From NCBI RefSeq assembly GCF_001307275.1, contig NZ_CP012831.1:3960501-4024500 (forward strand): a stretch of DNA of 64,000 nucleotides, written 5' to 3'. This DNA comes from Pseudomonas fluorescens. GTDB taxonomy: Bacteria > Pseudomonadota > Gammaproteobacteria > Pseudomonadales > Pseudomonadaceae. Shown piece after piece: positions 1-8,387 of this stretch. The stretch's first letter is position 1. Each line of letters starts with the position of its first letter. Position numbers and translations under genes: made by a program. The notes under the pieces are model-generated. The model was not told where the DNA came from and did no database searches. It was given only the letters and a program-made list of their open reading frames with translations.

Positions 1-126
1 TTGCAATTGATGAGCGGACTTGAGCACCAACACTTTTTCGATGACCTTGCCGTTGTAGGTTCCCACCGCGGCGGCCTGGGACACAGCGGTGAATGACAAG
101 CAGAACAGGACAAGCAACCAGCGCAT
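1..126 (-). CDS. Exported protein, N-terminal fragment (L,D-transpeptidase-like), runs off the left edge
   Basis: Only the first 42 codons are inside the window. They begin at the ATG at 126 and encode a typical Sec signal peptide (MRWLLVLFCLSFTAVSQA, probable cleavage after AAA). The short mature start reads YNGKVIEKVLVLKSAHQLQ. A basic residue followed by valines and then a K-S-x-x-x-L-Q-L pattern resembles the first strand of YkuD/ErfK L,D-transpeptidases, which cross-link peptidoglycan in the periplasm. The catalytic Cys motif lies outside the window, so the family call is an inference. The exported nature is well supported. The gene is co-oriented with the Nudix gene to its right, about 40 bp away. 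Confidence 0.5.
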   Translation of the reverse strand, partial: MRWLLVLFCLSFTAVSQAAAVGTYNGKVIEKVLVLKSAHQLQ

Positions 127-166
127 TGAAACGATATCCCTAGAGGTGTTTCGACTGTATGGGTTT

Positions 167-718
167 TCAGGTGTTGGCCGGCTGAGCCAGCGGCGGGATC
201 GATTCGGATCGCACCGGGTAATCCTCGGCCCGGCGGTCGGCATAGAAATATTCCAGGGTGCGGCCCACCGTACGGAAAGCCAGCTCGTCCCAGGGAATCT
301 CCGCTTCTTCGAACAACTTCACTTCCAGGCTCTCGGGCCCGGCGGCGAAGTCCTCGTCCACCAGTTCGGCGCGGAAGAATACATGTACCTGGCTGATATG
401 CGGTACGTCAATCAGCGTATAGATGCTCAAGTTTCGCACCCGGGCGCAAGCCTCTTCGGCAGTTTCGCGCACGGCGGCCTGTTCGATGGTCTCGCCGTTC
501 TCCATGAAACCTGCCGGCAGGGTCCAGTAACCGCGCCGCGGCTCGATGGCACGCCGGCACAACAGGACTTTGCTACCCCAGGTCGGTACGCAACCGGCCA
601 CGATGTTGGGGTTCTGGTAGTGGATGGTGTGGCAGGTGTCGCAAACGAAGCGCAGGCGCGAGTCGCCTTCGGGTATGCGCTGGGTCACCGGGTTACCGCA
701 CTGGCTGCAGAATTTCAT
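167..718 (-). CDS. Nudix hydrolase with N-terminal zinc ribbon
   Basis: 183-residue protein. Residues 4-29 hold two CxxC pairs (CSQC, CDTC), a small zinc ribbon like that of NudC-type proteins. The Nudix box spans about residues 70-92, starting GFMENGE and continuing to RETAEEA, with the G-x5-E-x7-RE-x2-EE pattern intact. It therefore probably cleaves a nucleoside-diphosphate derivative, but the substrate cannot be read from the sequence. I chose the ATG at 718 because it starts directly at the zinc ribbon. The frame stays open upstream to 832, but that extension has no family resemblance and would invade the divergent gene's promoter. Confidence 0.85.
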   Translation of the reverse strand: MKFCSQCGNPVTQRIPEGDSRLRFVCDTCHTIHYQNPNIVAGCVPTWGSKVLLCRRAIEPRRGYWTLPAGFMENGETIEQAAVRETAEEACARVRNLSIYTLIDVPHISQVHVFFRAELVDEDFAAGPESLEVKLFEEAEIPWDELAFRTVGRTLEYFYADRRAEDYPVRSESIPPLAQPANT

Positions 719-864
719 GCTTGGGTTCCTGAATGCTGCGCCTATCTTGGCGTGCGCGGGCCGGTGTCGGCAAGTTGTCGTTTCGCGACACGACGCGGTG
801 CGGGGGTTGGGCCGCTTGAATGATTGGTGCATGATGCAAGGTAGCGAATAAATCGAGAAGTCTC

Positions 865-1464
865 ATGCTGGACGAGCTACTGCATCGAGTAAGCAACCAT
901 ACCCCGCACGATCTGCAGGCCGATCGACGTTTTCCTGAAGCCGCGGTGCTGGTGCCGATCACCCGCAGTGATGAACCGGAGCTGGTACTGACCCTGCGCG
1001 CCAGTGGGCTCTCGACCCATGGCGGTGAAGTGGCGTTCCCCGGTGGGCGTCGCGACCCGGAAGACCCGGACCTGATCTTCACCGCCCTGCGCGAAGCCGA
1101 AGAAGAAATCGGCCTGCCGCCCGGCCTGGTGGAAGTGATCGGCCCCCTCAGCCCGTTGATCTCGCTGCATGGCATCAAGGTCACGCCCTATGTCGGGGTG
1201 ATTCCAGACTACGTCGAATACCAGGCCAACGATGCCGAGATCGCGGCGGTATTCAGCGTGCCGCTGGAGTTTTTCCGCAAGGATCCGCGCGAACACACGC
1301 ACCGGATCGATTACCAGGGTCGTAGTTGGTATGTGCCCAGCTATCGGTTTGGCGAGTACAAGATCTGGGGGCTGACGGCGATCATGATCGTCGAGCTGGT
1401 CAACCTGCTGTACGACGCCGAGATCGACCTGCACACCCCGCCAAAGAGTTTCATCAATACCTGA
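865..1464 (+). CDS. CoA pyrophosphatase (Nudix, NudL/YeaB type)
   Basis: 199 residues. The NuCoA signature (LTLRASGL...HGGEVAFPGG, residues 42-61) is immediately followed by the Nudix box ending REAEEEIGL. That pairing defines the family that hydrolyses CoA and its derivatives to 3',5'-ADP and phosphopantetheine. It is the first gene of a tight plus-strand group with the gamma-carbonic anhydrase (16-bp gap) and the DUF1289 gene, the order I recall for many Pseudomonas genomes. A GAGAAG-type ribosome site precedes the ATG. The family call is confident; CoA specificity rests on the NuCoA motif. Confidence 0.88.
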   Translation: MLDELLHRVSNHTPHDLQADRRFPEAAVLVPITRSDEPELVLTLRASGLSTHGGEVAFPGGRRDPEDPDLIFTALREAEEEIGLPPGLVEVIGPLSPLISLHGIKVTPYVGVIPDYVEYQANDAEIAAVFSVPLEFFRKDPREHTHRIDYQGRSWYVPSYRFGEYKIWGLTAIMIVELVNLLYDAEIDLHTPPKSFINT

Positions 1465-1480
1465 TGCCCCGAGGATTCCC

Positions 1481-2005
1481 ATGAAATACCGCCTGGGCGA
1501 TGCCCGTGTCGAAACCCACCCACAGAGCTGGGTTGCACCCAACGCCACGCTGGTGGGCAAGGTCCGCCTCGAAGAGGGCGCCAATGTCTGGTTCAACGCC
1601 GTGCTGCGCGGCGACAACGAGCTGATCCTGATCGGCAAGGACAGCAACGTGCAGGACGGCACGGTGATGCACACCGACATGGGGTATCCACTGACCATCG
1701 GCACCGGCGTGACCATCGGCCACAACGCCATGCTCCATGGCTGTACGGTGGGCGACTACAGCCTCATCGGCATCAACGCAGTGATCCTCAACGGCGCGAA
1801 GATCGGCAAGCACTGCATCATCGGCGCCAATGCGCTGATCGGCGAAAACAAGGAAATTCCCGACGGCTCGCTGGTGATGGGCTCGCCCGGCAAGGTGGTG
1901 CGTGAATTGACCGAAGCCCAGAAGAACATGCTCGTGGCCAGCGCAGCCCACTACGTCCACAACTCGCAGCGCTACGCCCGCGACCTGGCCGAGCAGGAAC
2001 CATGA
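1481..2005 (+). CDS. Gamma-carbonic anhydrase family hexapeptide protein (YrdA/PaaY-like)
   Basis: 174 residues built mostly of hexapeptide repeats (I-G-x-x-x-x type) expected to form a left-handed beta-helix trimer. The zinc histidines of the gamma-class are visible as VMHTDMG (one) and TIGHNAMLHG (two). Proteins of this group include CamH/YrdA-like carbonic anhydrases and PaaY-type thioesterases, and activity has been shown for only a few. An AGGATTCCC ribosome site precedes the ATG. The last codons overlap the next gene (ATGA), which indicates translational coupling. Confidence 0.85.
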   Translation: MKYRLGDARVETHPQSWVAPNATLVGKVRLEEGANVWFNAVLRGDNELILIGKDSNVQDGTVMHTDMGYPLTIGTGVTIGHNAMLHGCTVGDYSLIGINAVILNGAKIGKHCIIGANALIGENKEIPDGSLVMGSPGKVVRELTEAQKNMLVASAAHYVHNSQRYARDLAEQEP

Positions 2006-2211
2006 GCGCCCCTGAACGCCCGGTGCCTTCGCCCTGCGTGAACATCTGCGCGCTGGACGATGACGACATCTGCACCGGCTGCCAGCGCACCGTGGCGGAA
2101 ATCACCCGGTGGAGCCGGATGGATAACGACGAACGCCGCGGGGTCTTGGCGTTGTGTCATGAACGGGCCAAGGCCAGTGGGTTGGTGTGGATGTTGCCGG
2201 CGAGGCGGTGA
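2002..2211 (+). CDS. DUF1289 family small Cys-rich protein
   Basis: 69 residues. The N-terminal half has the DUF1289 pattern PSPCVNICALDDDDICTGC followed by R-T-x-x-E-I-x-x-W, with three conserved cysteines that suggest metal binding. Its start codon overlaps the stop of the gamma-carbonic anhydrase gene by 4 bp, so the two are almost certainly co-translated. The molecular function of DUF1289 proteins is not established. The start is fixed by the ATGA overlap. Confidence 0.85.
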   Translation: MSAPERPVPSPCVNICALDDDDICTGCQRTVAEITRWSRMDNDERRGVLALCHERAKASGLVWMLPARR

Positions 2212-2233
2212 TGTCGGAGATGGAACGCAACCC

Positions 2234-2326
2234 CTGTGGGAGCGAGCTTGCTCGCGATGACGGAGGCACATTCAACAGTGTCTCGCGCTGACCACCGCTA
2301 TCGCGAGCAAGCTCGCTCCCACAGGG
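2234..2326. repeat. REPIN, family A (inverted pair of REP palindromes)
   Basis: The left arm is GTGGGAGCGAGCTTGCTCGC and the right arm is its reverse complement, with about 45 bp of unrelated loop. Each arm is itself an imperfect palindrome. It sits in the gap between the convergent DUF1289 and Pr6Pr genes. Confidence 0.85.
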
Positions 2327-2327
2327 A

Positions 2328-2990
2328 TCATGGTGTTTGCTTGAATCCCGTCCACCGATCCAACCCCAGCACCGTCAGTGCAATCCCGACAAATCCCGCC
2401 AGTATCCCCCCAGCATTGATGAACACCTGTGGATAACCCAGGCTCGCCACGTCGATGAAAGGGTAGGGGTAGGCCGCCAGTAAATCCCCCCGCAGCAGGA
2501 CATAGGCGAAATAGACCAGGGGATAGATCATCCACAACCCGATGTGGCCCAGGCGCAAGCTGCCTTTGGGCACCCAGCGCCACCAATAGGCGATGTAGAG
2601 CAAGGGCACCACGTCATGCAGTAGTTCGTCGGCCACGAACTGCCAGCCTTCGGGTTGCCAGAGGTGGCGCAGCAGCAGGTTGTAGGCCAGGCTGACCAGG
2701 GCGATGCTCACGGCAACTCCGCTGCGTACGCTGGGCTGCAGGAACCAGCGGCGGGCCGGGGCTGGGCGAGGGGTCAGCTCCCAGGTCAGGACCACCGCCA
2801 CCCACAAGTTGGTCAGCACCGTGAAGAAACTGAAGAAACTCACCAACCCGCCCAGCAGGCTCGCCCCCAGTTCCCAGCGACCCAGCAGGATCAGATACAA
2901 CTGGATGCTCAACCCCGCCCAGGCCAGCAGCGCCGTGACCGACACGAAGCGCTGGCGCAGGGTGAGGCGAGGGCCTCTATCAATCTCCAC
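2328..2990 (-). CDS. Pr6Pr family integral membrane protein
   Basis: 220 residues with about six hydrophobic segments. The first lies near residues 15-37. Signature stretches include FFSFFTVLTNLWVA and, further on, LLHDVVPLLYIAYWW and WMIYPLVYFAYVLLRG, then YPFIDV. These match the Pr6Pr/FAR-17a-AIG1-like membrane family, whose function in bacteria is unknown. The VF530 gene lies only 6 bp upstream in the same direction, so the two are likely co-transcribed. The 3' end abuts a REPIN. Confidence 0.8.
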   Translation of the reverse strand: MEIDRGPRLTLRQRFVSVTALLAWAGLSIQLYLILLGRWELGASLLGGLVSFFSFFTVLTNLWVAVVLTWELTPRPAPARRWFLQPSVRSGVAVSIALVSLAYNLLLRHLWQPEGWQFVADELLHDVVPLLYIAYWWRWVPKGSLRLGHIGLWMIYPLVYFAYVLLRGDLLAAYPYPFIDVASLGYPQVFINAGGILAGFVGIALTVLGLDRWTGFKQTP

Positions 2991-2996
2991 GGCGGC

Positions 2997-3227
2997 TCAG
3001 ACCGGCCGTTTGGTGCGCATCAACTTGATGTACAAGCGCTCGACTTTCTCCCGCGCCCACGGGGTCTTGCGCAAGAAGGTCAGGCTCGACTTGATGCTGG
3101 GGTCGCTTTTGAAGCAGCGGATATCGATGCGTTCAGCCAGGCCCGACCATTCGTAGTGCTGCACGAGGGCGTTGAGGATCTGCTCCAGCGTCACGCCGTG
3201 CAGCGGGTTGTTGTTGGGTTCGGTCAT
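2997..3227 (-). CDS. VF530 family (DUF2132) DNA-binding-like small protein
   Basis: 76 residues. The pattern N-P-L-H-G-V-T-L-E-Q-I-L, then a segment ending RIDIRCF, then DPSIKSSLTFLRKTPWAR, is characteristic of the VF530/DUF2132 family. Structures in this family are small alpha-helical folds of unproven role. The ATG at 3227 gives the standard family length. The longer open frame to 3653 crosses a REPIN and is rejected. It is followed 6 bp later by the Pr6Pr gene. Confidence 0.85.
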   Translation of the reverse strand: MTEPNNNPLHGVTLEQILNALVQHYEWSGLAERIDIRCFKSDPSIKSSLTFLRKTPWAREKVERLYIKLMRTKRPV

Positions 3228-3724
3228 GGGAGGCCTTCGCACAAAAAAGGGTAAAGCCGCGCACCTTAGCCGAGGTGCCCTTGTGGTGGAAGCATAGCCT
3301 TCATCGTGGGGCTCCCGGGCCAGGCGCACTGTTACCAAATCCGAGATGATCCATGTCAACAAAAGCCCTTTCTCTATCGAGAACAGGACATTATCCTTGT
3401 GCCGCCTGCTGAAACGCTTCTTCTGTTGTGCCGAAGCCTCTGCGTCCAGCTCATTCCTGCTGAAAGATCTGATGAATGCCCGATGTCCTGACCCTGAAAG
3501 ACAGCGCTGTCTTGGTGAATTCCTGCGGGAGCGAGCTTGCTCGCGATAACGATTGCACATTCGACATTGAAGCCGACTGACACGCCGCCATCGCGAGCAA
3601 GCTCGCTCCCACAGGGATCGCGGCAGCCAATTTGCCTTTTTCAACTGAACCATGCCCCCTCAAGATCGTCATCTACAGTGACTACTTGCGCGGGCCTCCT
3701 TAAAACATCACGGAGAATCACACT
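3228..3724. other. Intergenic region between VF530 gene and gcd
   Basis: Divergent promoter region of about 500 bp. It contains a family-A REPIN and otherwise only short spurious frames. The ribosome site of gcd (ACGGAGAATCAC) is at its right end. No further gene or clear operator was recognised. Confidence 0.6.
3525..3616. repeat. REPIN, family A
   Basis: Inverted pair. The left arm reads GCGGGAGCGAGCTTGCTCGC and the right arm ATCGCGAGCAAGCTCGCTCC, with a loop of about 45 bp. It lies about 110 bp upstream of the gcd start codon. Confidence 0.85.
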
Positions 3725-6139
3725 ATGAGCACTGAGGGTGCTTTGAGTCGAAGCCGTCTGCTACCGAGCCTGCTCGGCATTCTGCTTCTATTGATGGGCC
3801 TGGCCCTGCTGGCCGGGGGAGTCAAGCTGAGCACGCTGGGCGGCTCGTGGTATTACCTGCTGGCCGGTATCGGCCTGGCGCTGACCGGCGTGCTGCTGAT
3901 CATGGCCCGTCGCGCGGCCCTCGGCCTGTACGCGTTGGTGCTGTTCGCCAGCACCGTGTGGGCGCTGTGGGAAGTGGGCCTGGACTGGTGGCAACTGGTG
4001 CCGCGCCTGGCGATGCTGTTTGCCCTGGGCATCGTCATGTTGCTGCCGTGGTTCCGCCGTCCGCTGTTGACCGCCGACGCCTCGGCCACGGGTACCCGCG
4101 CACTGGGCGCCGCCGTGGTCATCGCCGGTGTCGCGGCGCTCGCCAGCCAGTTCACCAACCCGGGTGAAATCAAAGGTCAATTGGACCGTGACGCCGTGCC
4201 GGGCATGACCAACACCGCTCCGGCCATGCCGGACGGCGACTGGAACTCCTATGGCCGCAGCGCCCACGGCGACCGCTATTCGCCGCTGGCGCAGATCACC
4301 CCCGAGAACGTCAGCAAGCTGAAAGAAGCTTGGACCTACCGCACTGGCGACCTGCCAGGGCCGAACGACCCGGGTGAAACCACCGCCGAAAACACCCCGC
4401 TGAAGGTCAACGGCATGCTCTACGTGTGCACGCCTCACAGCCAGGTGATTGCCCTGGAGCCTGAAACCGGCAAGGAAATCTGGCGTTTCGATCCGAAGCT
4501 TTCCACGCAAAAAGCGGAAAACTTCAAAGGTTGGGCCCACATGACCTGCCGTGGCGTGACCTATCACGATGACGCGGTGTACGCCTCCGCCGAACAGAGC
4601 CCCACCGGCACCGCCAGCACCGCACCGGCCAGCACCGTCTGCCCGCGGCGGATCTTCCTGCCGACCGCCGACACCCGCCTGATCGCCCTCAACGCCGACA
4701 CCGGCAAGATGTGTGAAGACTTCGGCGACAAAGGCCAGGTCGACCTCACCGCCAACATCGGCGGCTTCACGGCCGGCGGTTACTACTCCACCTCGCCACC
4801 GGCGGTCACCCAGAACCTGGTAGTGATCGGCGGCCACGTCACCGACAACGTCTCCACCGACGAGCCGAGCGGTGTGATCCGCGCCTACGACGTACACACC
4901 GGCAAGCTGGTATGGAACTGGGACAGCGGCAACCCGGACGACACCACGCCGATTGCCGAAGGCCAGACCTACACCCGCAATTCGCCGAACATGTGGTCCA
5001 TGTTCAGCGTCGATGAAAAACTCGGCATGCTCTACCTGCCGATGGGTAACCAGACCCCCGACCAGTTCGGTGGCCTGCGTACCCCGGAATCGGAAAAATA
5101 CGCCGCCGGCCTGACCGCCCTGGACATTGCCACCGGCAAGGTGCGCTGGTACTTCCAGTTCACCCACCACGACCTGTGGGACATGGACGTCGGCGGTCAA
5201 CCGACGCTGATGAACATGAAGACCGCCGATGGCGTGAAACCCGCCGTCCTGGCGTCGACCAAGCAGGGCAGCATCTACGTGCTGGACCGCAGCAATGGCC
5301 AGCCGATCGTGCCGATCAAGGAAATCCCGGTGCCGCAAGGCGCGGTAGAGGGCGACCACACCTCGCCGACCCAACCGATGTCCGACCTGAACTTCGTGCC
5401 GCCGGTCCTCAAGGAGCGCGACATGTGGGGCGTGACCCCGTTCGACCAGATGTTGTGCCGGATCGACTTCAAGTCGCTGCGCTATGACGGCATGTTCACC
5501 CCGCCGTCGCTGCAAGGTTCGATCGTCTACCCGGGCAACTTCGGCGTATTCGACTGGGGCGGCATTTCGGTGGACCCGGTGCGCCAGATCGCCTTCGTCA
5601 ACCCGAGCTACATGGCGTTCAAGTCGAAGTTGGTGCCAGCGGCGGAAGTGGCCGGTGGTCCGGGTCGCAAGAGCGAAACCGAAGGCGTGCAGCCGAACAA
5701 AGGCGCGCCGTATGGCGTGATCCTCGAAGCGCTGCTCTCGCCGATGGGCCTGCCTTGCCAGGCGCCGGCGTGGGGTTATGTCGCGGCGGTGGACCTGACC
5801 AACAACAAGACCCTGTGGAAACACAAGAACGGCACCGTGCGCGACAGCTCGCCGGTCCCGATCCCGTTGAGCATGGGGGTTCCGAGCCTGGGTGGCACGT
5901 TCACCACTGGCAGCGGCCTGGCATTCCTCAGCGGTACGCTGGACCAGTACCTGCGAGCCTATGATGTGAAAAACGGCAAGCAGCTGTGGGAAGGCCGCCT
6001 GCCCGCCGGTGCCCAGACCACGCCGATGACCTACACCGGCAAGGACGGCAAGCAATACGTGCTGGTCGTTGCGGGTGGTCATGGCTCCCTGGGGACCAAG
6101 CAGGGTGACTATGTGATTGCCTACAAGCTGCCGGATTAA
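3725..6139 (+). CDS. gcd: Membrane-bound PQQ-dependent glucose dehydrogenase
   Basis: 804 residues. The first ~145 contain five hydrophobic segments that anchor the protein in the inner membrane. The rest is a periplasmic PQQ beta-propeller starting near DWNSYGRSAHGDRYSPL, with repeated W-docking blades such as LEPETGKEIWRFD and ALDIATGKVRWYFQ. The motif TGLAFLSGTLDQYLRAYD and the C-terminal block ending GDYVIAYKLPD are typical of Gcd. The enzyme oxidises glucose to gluconolactone in the periplasm and feeds electrons to ubiquinone. In fluorescent pseudomonads this produces gluconic acid, which solubilises phosphate. The length matches the family. It is a single-gene unit with its own terminator. 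Confidence 0.95.
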   Translation: MSTEGALSRSRLLPSLLGILLLLMGLALLAGGVKLSTLGGSWYYLLAGIGLALTGVLLIMARRAALGLYALVLFASTVWALWEVGLDWWQLVPRLAMLFALGIVMLLPWFRRPLLTADASATGTRALGAAVVIAGVAALASQFTNPGEIKGQLDRDAVPGMTNTAPAMPDGDWNSYGRSAHGDRYSPLAQITPENVSKLKEAWTYRTGDLPGPNDPGETTAENTPLKVNGMLYVCTPHSQVIALEPETGKEIWRFDPKLSTQKAENFKGWAHMTCRGVTYHDDAVYASAEQSPTGTASTAPASTVCPRRIFLPTADTRLIALNADTGKMCEDFGDKGQVDLTANIGGFTAGGYYSTSPPAVTQNLVVIGGHVTDNVSTDEPSGVIRAYDVHTGKLVWNWDSGNPDDTTPIAEGQTYTRNSPNMWSMFSVDEKLGMLYLPMGNQTPDQFGGLRTPESEKYAAGLTALDIATGKVRWYFQFTHHDLWDMDVGGQPTLMNMKTADGVKPAVLASTKQGSIYVLDRSNGQPIVPIKEIPVPQGAVEGDHTSPTQPMSDLNFVPPVLKERDMWGVTPFDQMLCRIDFKSLRYDGMFTPPSLQGSIVYPGNFGVFDWGGISVDPVRQIAFVNPSYMAFKSKLVPAAEVAGGPGRKSETEGVQPNKGAPYGVILEALLSPMGLPCQAPAWGYVAAVDLTNNKTLWKHKNGTVRDSSPVPIPLSMGVPSLGGTFTTGSGLAFLSGTLDQYLRAYDVKNGKQLWEGRLPAGAQTTPMTYTGKDGKQYVLVVAGGHGSLGTKQGDYVIAYKLPD

Positions 6140-6159
6140 GCAAAACCGGCGCCAATGAA

Positions 6160-6193
6160 AAAGGCGACACCCTTGCGGGTGTCGCCTTTTTTT
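6160..6193 (+). terminator. Rho-independent terminator of gcd
   Basis: GC-rich stem AAAGGCGACACC / GGGTGTCGCCTTT with a CTTGC loop followed by a run of seven T. Confidence 0.9.
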
Positions 6194-6230
6194 GTGCCAA
6201 TTTCACTCAGGTTGAGGCTGCACCTGGTTT

Positions 6231-6366
6231 CTGTGGCGAGGGGATTTATCCCCGCTGGGCTGCGAAGCGGCCCCCCAAAGCAGTCGCCTCAATCTTTCTG
6301 ATCCACCGAGTTGTCAGGTTTTAGGGCTGCTGCGCAGCCCAGCGGGGATAAATCCCCTCGCCACAG
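6231..6366. repeat. Long inverted repeat, REP family B
   Basis: Outer arms CTGTGGCGAGGGGATTTATC and reverse complement, inner arms CCCCGCTGGGCTGCGAAGC and its partner, separated by an ~55-bp loop. The same architecture recurs at 8209, 21918, 43754 and 49903. It lies between the convergent gcd and purT genes. Confidence 0.85.
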
Positions 6367-6405
6367 ATAAATCCCTCACTACAGGGGACTGTACCCCGCC
6401 CAGTT

Positions 6406-7587
6406 TTACAATTCGATCTTCACCGCCTGGGAAGCCCGGGTCGCCTTGGCACGGGCTGCTTCGATGGACTCGTCGCGGGCCAGGGCCACGCCCAGGCGGC
6501 GCTGGCCGTTGACTTCCGGTTTGCCGAACAGGCGCAGGGCGGTGTCCGGTTCGCTCAGGGCCACGCCCAGGTTGGCGAACGCGGTCTGGGTCGATTGGCC
6601 TTCCACCAGGATCACCGACGATGCCGAGGGGCCGAACTGGCGGATCAGCGGGATCGGCAGGCCGAGAATGGCGCGGGCGTGCAAGGCGAACTGCGACAGG
6701 TCCTGGGAAATCAGCGTCACCAGACCCGTGTCATGCGGGCGTGGCGAGACTTCGCTGAACCACACCTGGTCGCCCTTGATGAACAGCTCGACGCCAAACA
6801 GGCCACGACCACCCAGGGCCTCGGTCACGGCCTTGGCCACGCGCTCGGATTCGGCCAGGGCCACCGGGCTCATGGCCTGGGGCTGCCAGGATTCCTGATA
6901 GTCGCCTTTTTCCTGACGGTGGCCGACGGGCGCGCAGAAGGTGGTACCGCCGACATGACGCACAGTGAGCAGGGTGATTTCATAGTCGAAATCGATAAAG
7001 CCTTCGATGATCACCCGGCCCTTGCCGGCACGGCCGCCTTCCTGGGCGTAGTCCCAGGCTTTTTGCACGTCATCGGCGCTGCGCAACAGGCTCTGGCCCT
7101 TGCCCGAGGAACTCATCACCGGCTTGACCACACAGGGGAAGCCCAGGGTTTCCACGGCCTTGCGGTAGTCTTCGACGGTGTCGGCGAAGAAGTACGGCGA
7201 CGTCGGCAGGCCCAGTTCTTCGGCGGCCAGGCGTCGGATGCCTTCACGGTTCATGGTCAACTGCGCGGCGCGGGCGGTGGGGATCACGGTGAAGCCTTCG
7301 GCTTCCAGTTCCACCAGGGTGGCGGTGGCGATGGCTTCGATTTCCGGCACGATGAAGTGCGGTTTCTCGGCCTCGATCACCGCACGCAGGGCGGCGCCGT
7401 CGAGCATGTTGATCACATGGCTGCGGTGGGCCACTTGCATGGCCGGCGCGTTGGCGTAGCGATCCACGGCAATCACCTCGACGCCCAGGCGCTGCAGCTC
7501 GATTACCACTTCCTTGCCCAGCTCACCGCTGCCACACAACAAAACGCGGGTCGCGGTGGGCGACAATGGGGTTCCGATACGGGTCAT
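6406..7587 (-). CDS. purT: Formate-dependent phosphoribosylglycinamide formyltransferase (GAR transformylase 2)
   Basis: 393 residues, the usual length for PurT. The N-terminus has the Rossmann-like start VLLCGSGELGKEV. ATP-grasp motifs follow: CVVKPVMSSSGKGQS as the ATP-binding loop and ELFIKGDQVWFSEVSPRPHD as the metal site. The enzyme makes formyl-GAR from GAR, formate and ATP in purine synthesis. The start at 7587 has a GAGGACC ribosome site. It appears to be monocistronic and is flanked by a family-B repeat on its 3' side. Confidence 0.96.
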   Translation of the reverse strand: MTRIGTPLSPTATRVLLCGSGELGKEVVIELQRLGVEVIAVDRYANAPAMQVAHRSHVINMLDGAALRAVIEAEKPHFIVPEIEAIATATLVELEAEGFTVIPTARAAQLTMNREGIRRLAAEELGLPTSPYFFADTVEDYRKAVETLGFPCVVKPVMSSSGKGQSLLRSADDVQKAWDYAQEGGRAGKGRVIIEGFIDFDYEITLLTVRHVGGTTFCAPVGHRQEKGDYQESWQPQAMSPVALAESERVAKAVTEALGGRGLFGVELFIKGDQVWFSEVSPRPHDTGLVTLISQDLSQFALHARAILGLPIPLIRQFGPSASSVILVEGQSTQTAFANLGVALSEPDTALRLFGKPEVNGQRRLGVALARDESIEAARAKATRASQAVKIEL

Positions 7588-7689
7588 CTGAAGGTCCTCA
7601 AACAGGAGCGGATCATCGGGGGGCGCGCGCCGGGCGAGCTTCCCATGGGGAGAAAGCGCGGCATTTTACATGAACAGCGGGGTTTGGCT

Positions 7690-8157
7690 TCAGGTGGCGA
7701 CGGTTTGCTTGCGCAAACGCCAGGCCATGATCAGCCAGACGACCGTGACCCCGGCGAATTTCGAGGCCAGGGCGGTGATCACCACGCCTGGCGTCAGGGC
7801 ATCGATCAGGCCGAAGAAAATGAAGGTGTCGAGGGGAATGCTCAGGGCCGAACTGATCCACAGCCGATCATGGAGCGGGCGCTTGGTAATCGTGAACACC
7901 AGCCAGTCGATGCACTCGGACACGGCGAATGCCGTGGCGCTGGCCAGGGCGATGGTCGGGTCCGAAGTGACGTAGGACAACACCAGCGCCACCAGCATCG
8001 CCACGATGGCGCCATGACCGAAACGCGTTTGCACCATGTCCCGCAGGATGAACACCAGCCCGCCCCAGGCCGACCAGATGATGTCCAGGTGCGGCGCGGC
8101 GGAAAACGCGAAGTTGATCAGCACGACGCTGGCGATATAGGCGAGGAGGAAGAGCAT
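7690..8157 (-). CDS. VUT family (YhhQ-like) integral membrane protein
   Basis: 155 residues, hydrophobic throughout, with about five membrane segments. Residues around IIWSAWGGLVFILRDMVQ, ALASATAFAVSECIDWLVF and SSALSIPLDTFIFFGLI match the vitamin-uptake-transporter (VUT, formerly DUF165) family. The R-D-x-x-Q and polar D-W / D-T positions in the membrane are characteristic. Characterised relatives import 7-cyano-7-deazaguanine (queuosine precursors), but this shorter branch is not characterised as far as I know. An AGG-type ribosome site precedes the ATG. Confidence 0.75.
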   Translation of the reverse strand: MLFLLAYIASVVLINFAFSAAPHLDIIWSAWGGLVFILRDMVQTRFGHGAIVAMLVALVLSYVTSDPTIALASATAFAVSECIDWLVFTITKRPLHDRLWISSALSIPLDTFIFFGLIDALTPGVVITALASKFAGVTVVWLIMAWRLRKQTVAT

Positions 8158-8208
8158 GGGATACCTGGTGAAATGTCTTGTGAATCATTAAGAACAGCGA
8201 TATCCCCG

Positions 8209-8339
8209 TGGCGAGGGAGCTTGCTCCCGCTGGGCTGCGCAGCAGCCCCAATGCAGCCAACTCAATTTTCCTGATACACCGGGTTGTCAGGTTTTGGGGC
8301 CGCTTCGCGCCCCAGCGGGAGCAAGCTCCCTCGCCACGG
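8209..8339. repeat. Long inverted repeat, REP family B (variant arms)
   Basis: Arms GTGGCGAGGGAGCTTGCTCC / reverse complement enclose CGCTGGGCTGCGCAGCAGC and its partner. This is a hybrid of family-B core with family-A-like AGCTTGCT centres. It lies upstream of the VUT gene and downstream of the siderophore reductase gene. Confidence 0.8.
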
Positions 8340-8387
8340 GGTTCTGTGTGGTCCAGTGGACAGGGTAGTTCAGCCGCCGCCAGTCTC

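Noticed and set aside
3306..3491. Short open frame upstream of gcd
   Set aside because: No ribosome site, no conserved pattern, and it lies in a REPIN-containing promoter region.
3788..6082. 764-codon open frame antisense to gcd
   Set aside because: It is the high-G+C shadow of gcd, and the protein is His/Arg/Val-rich without domain patterns.
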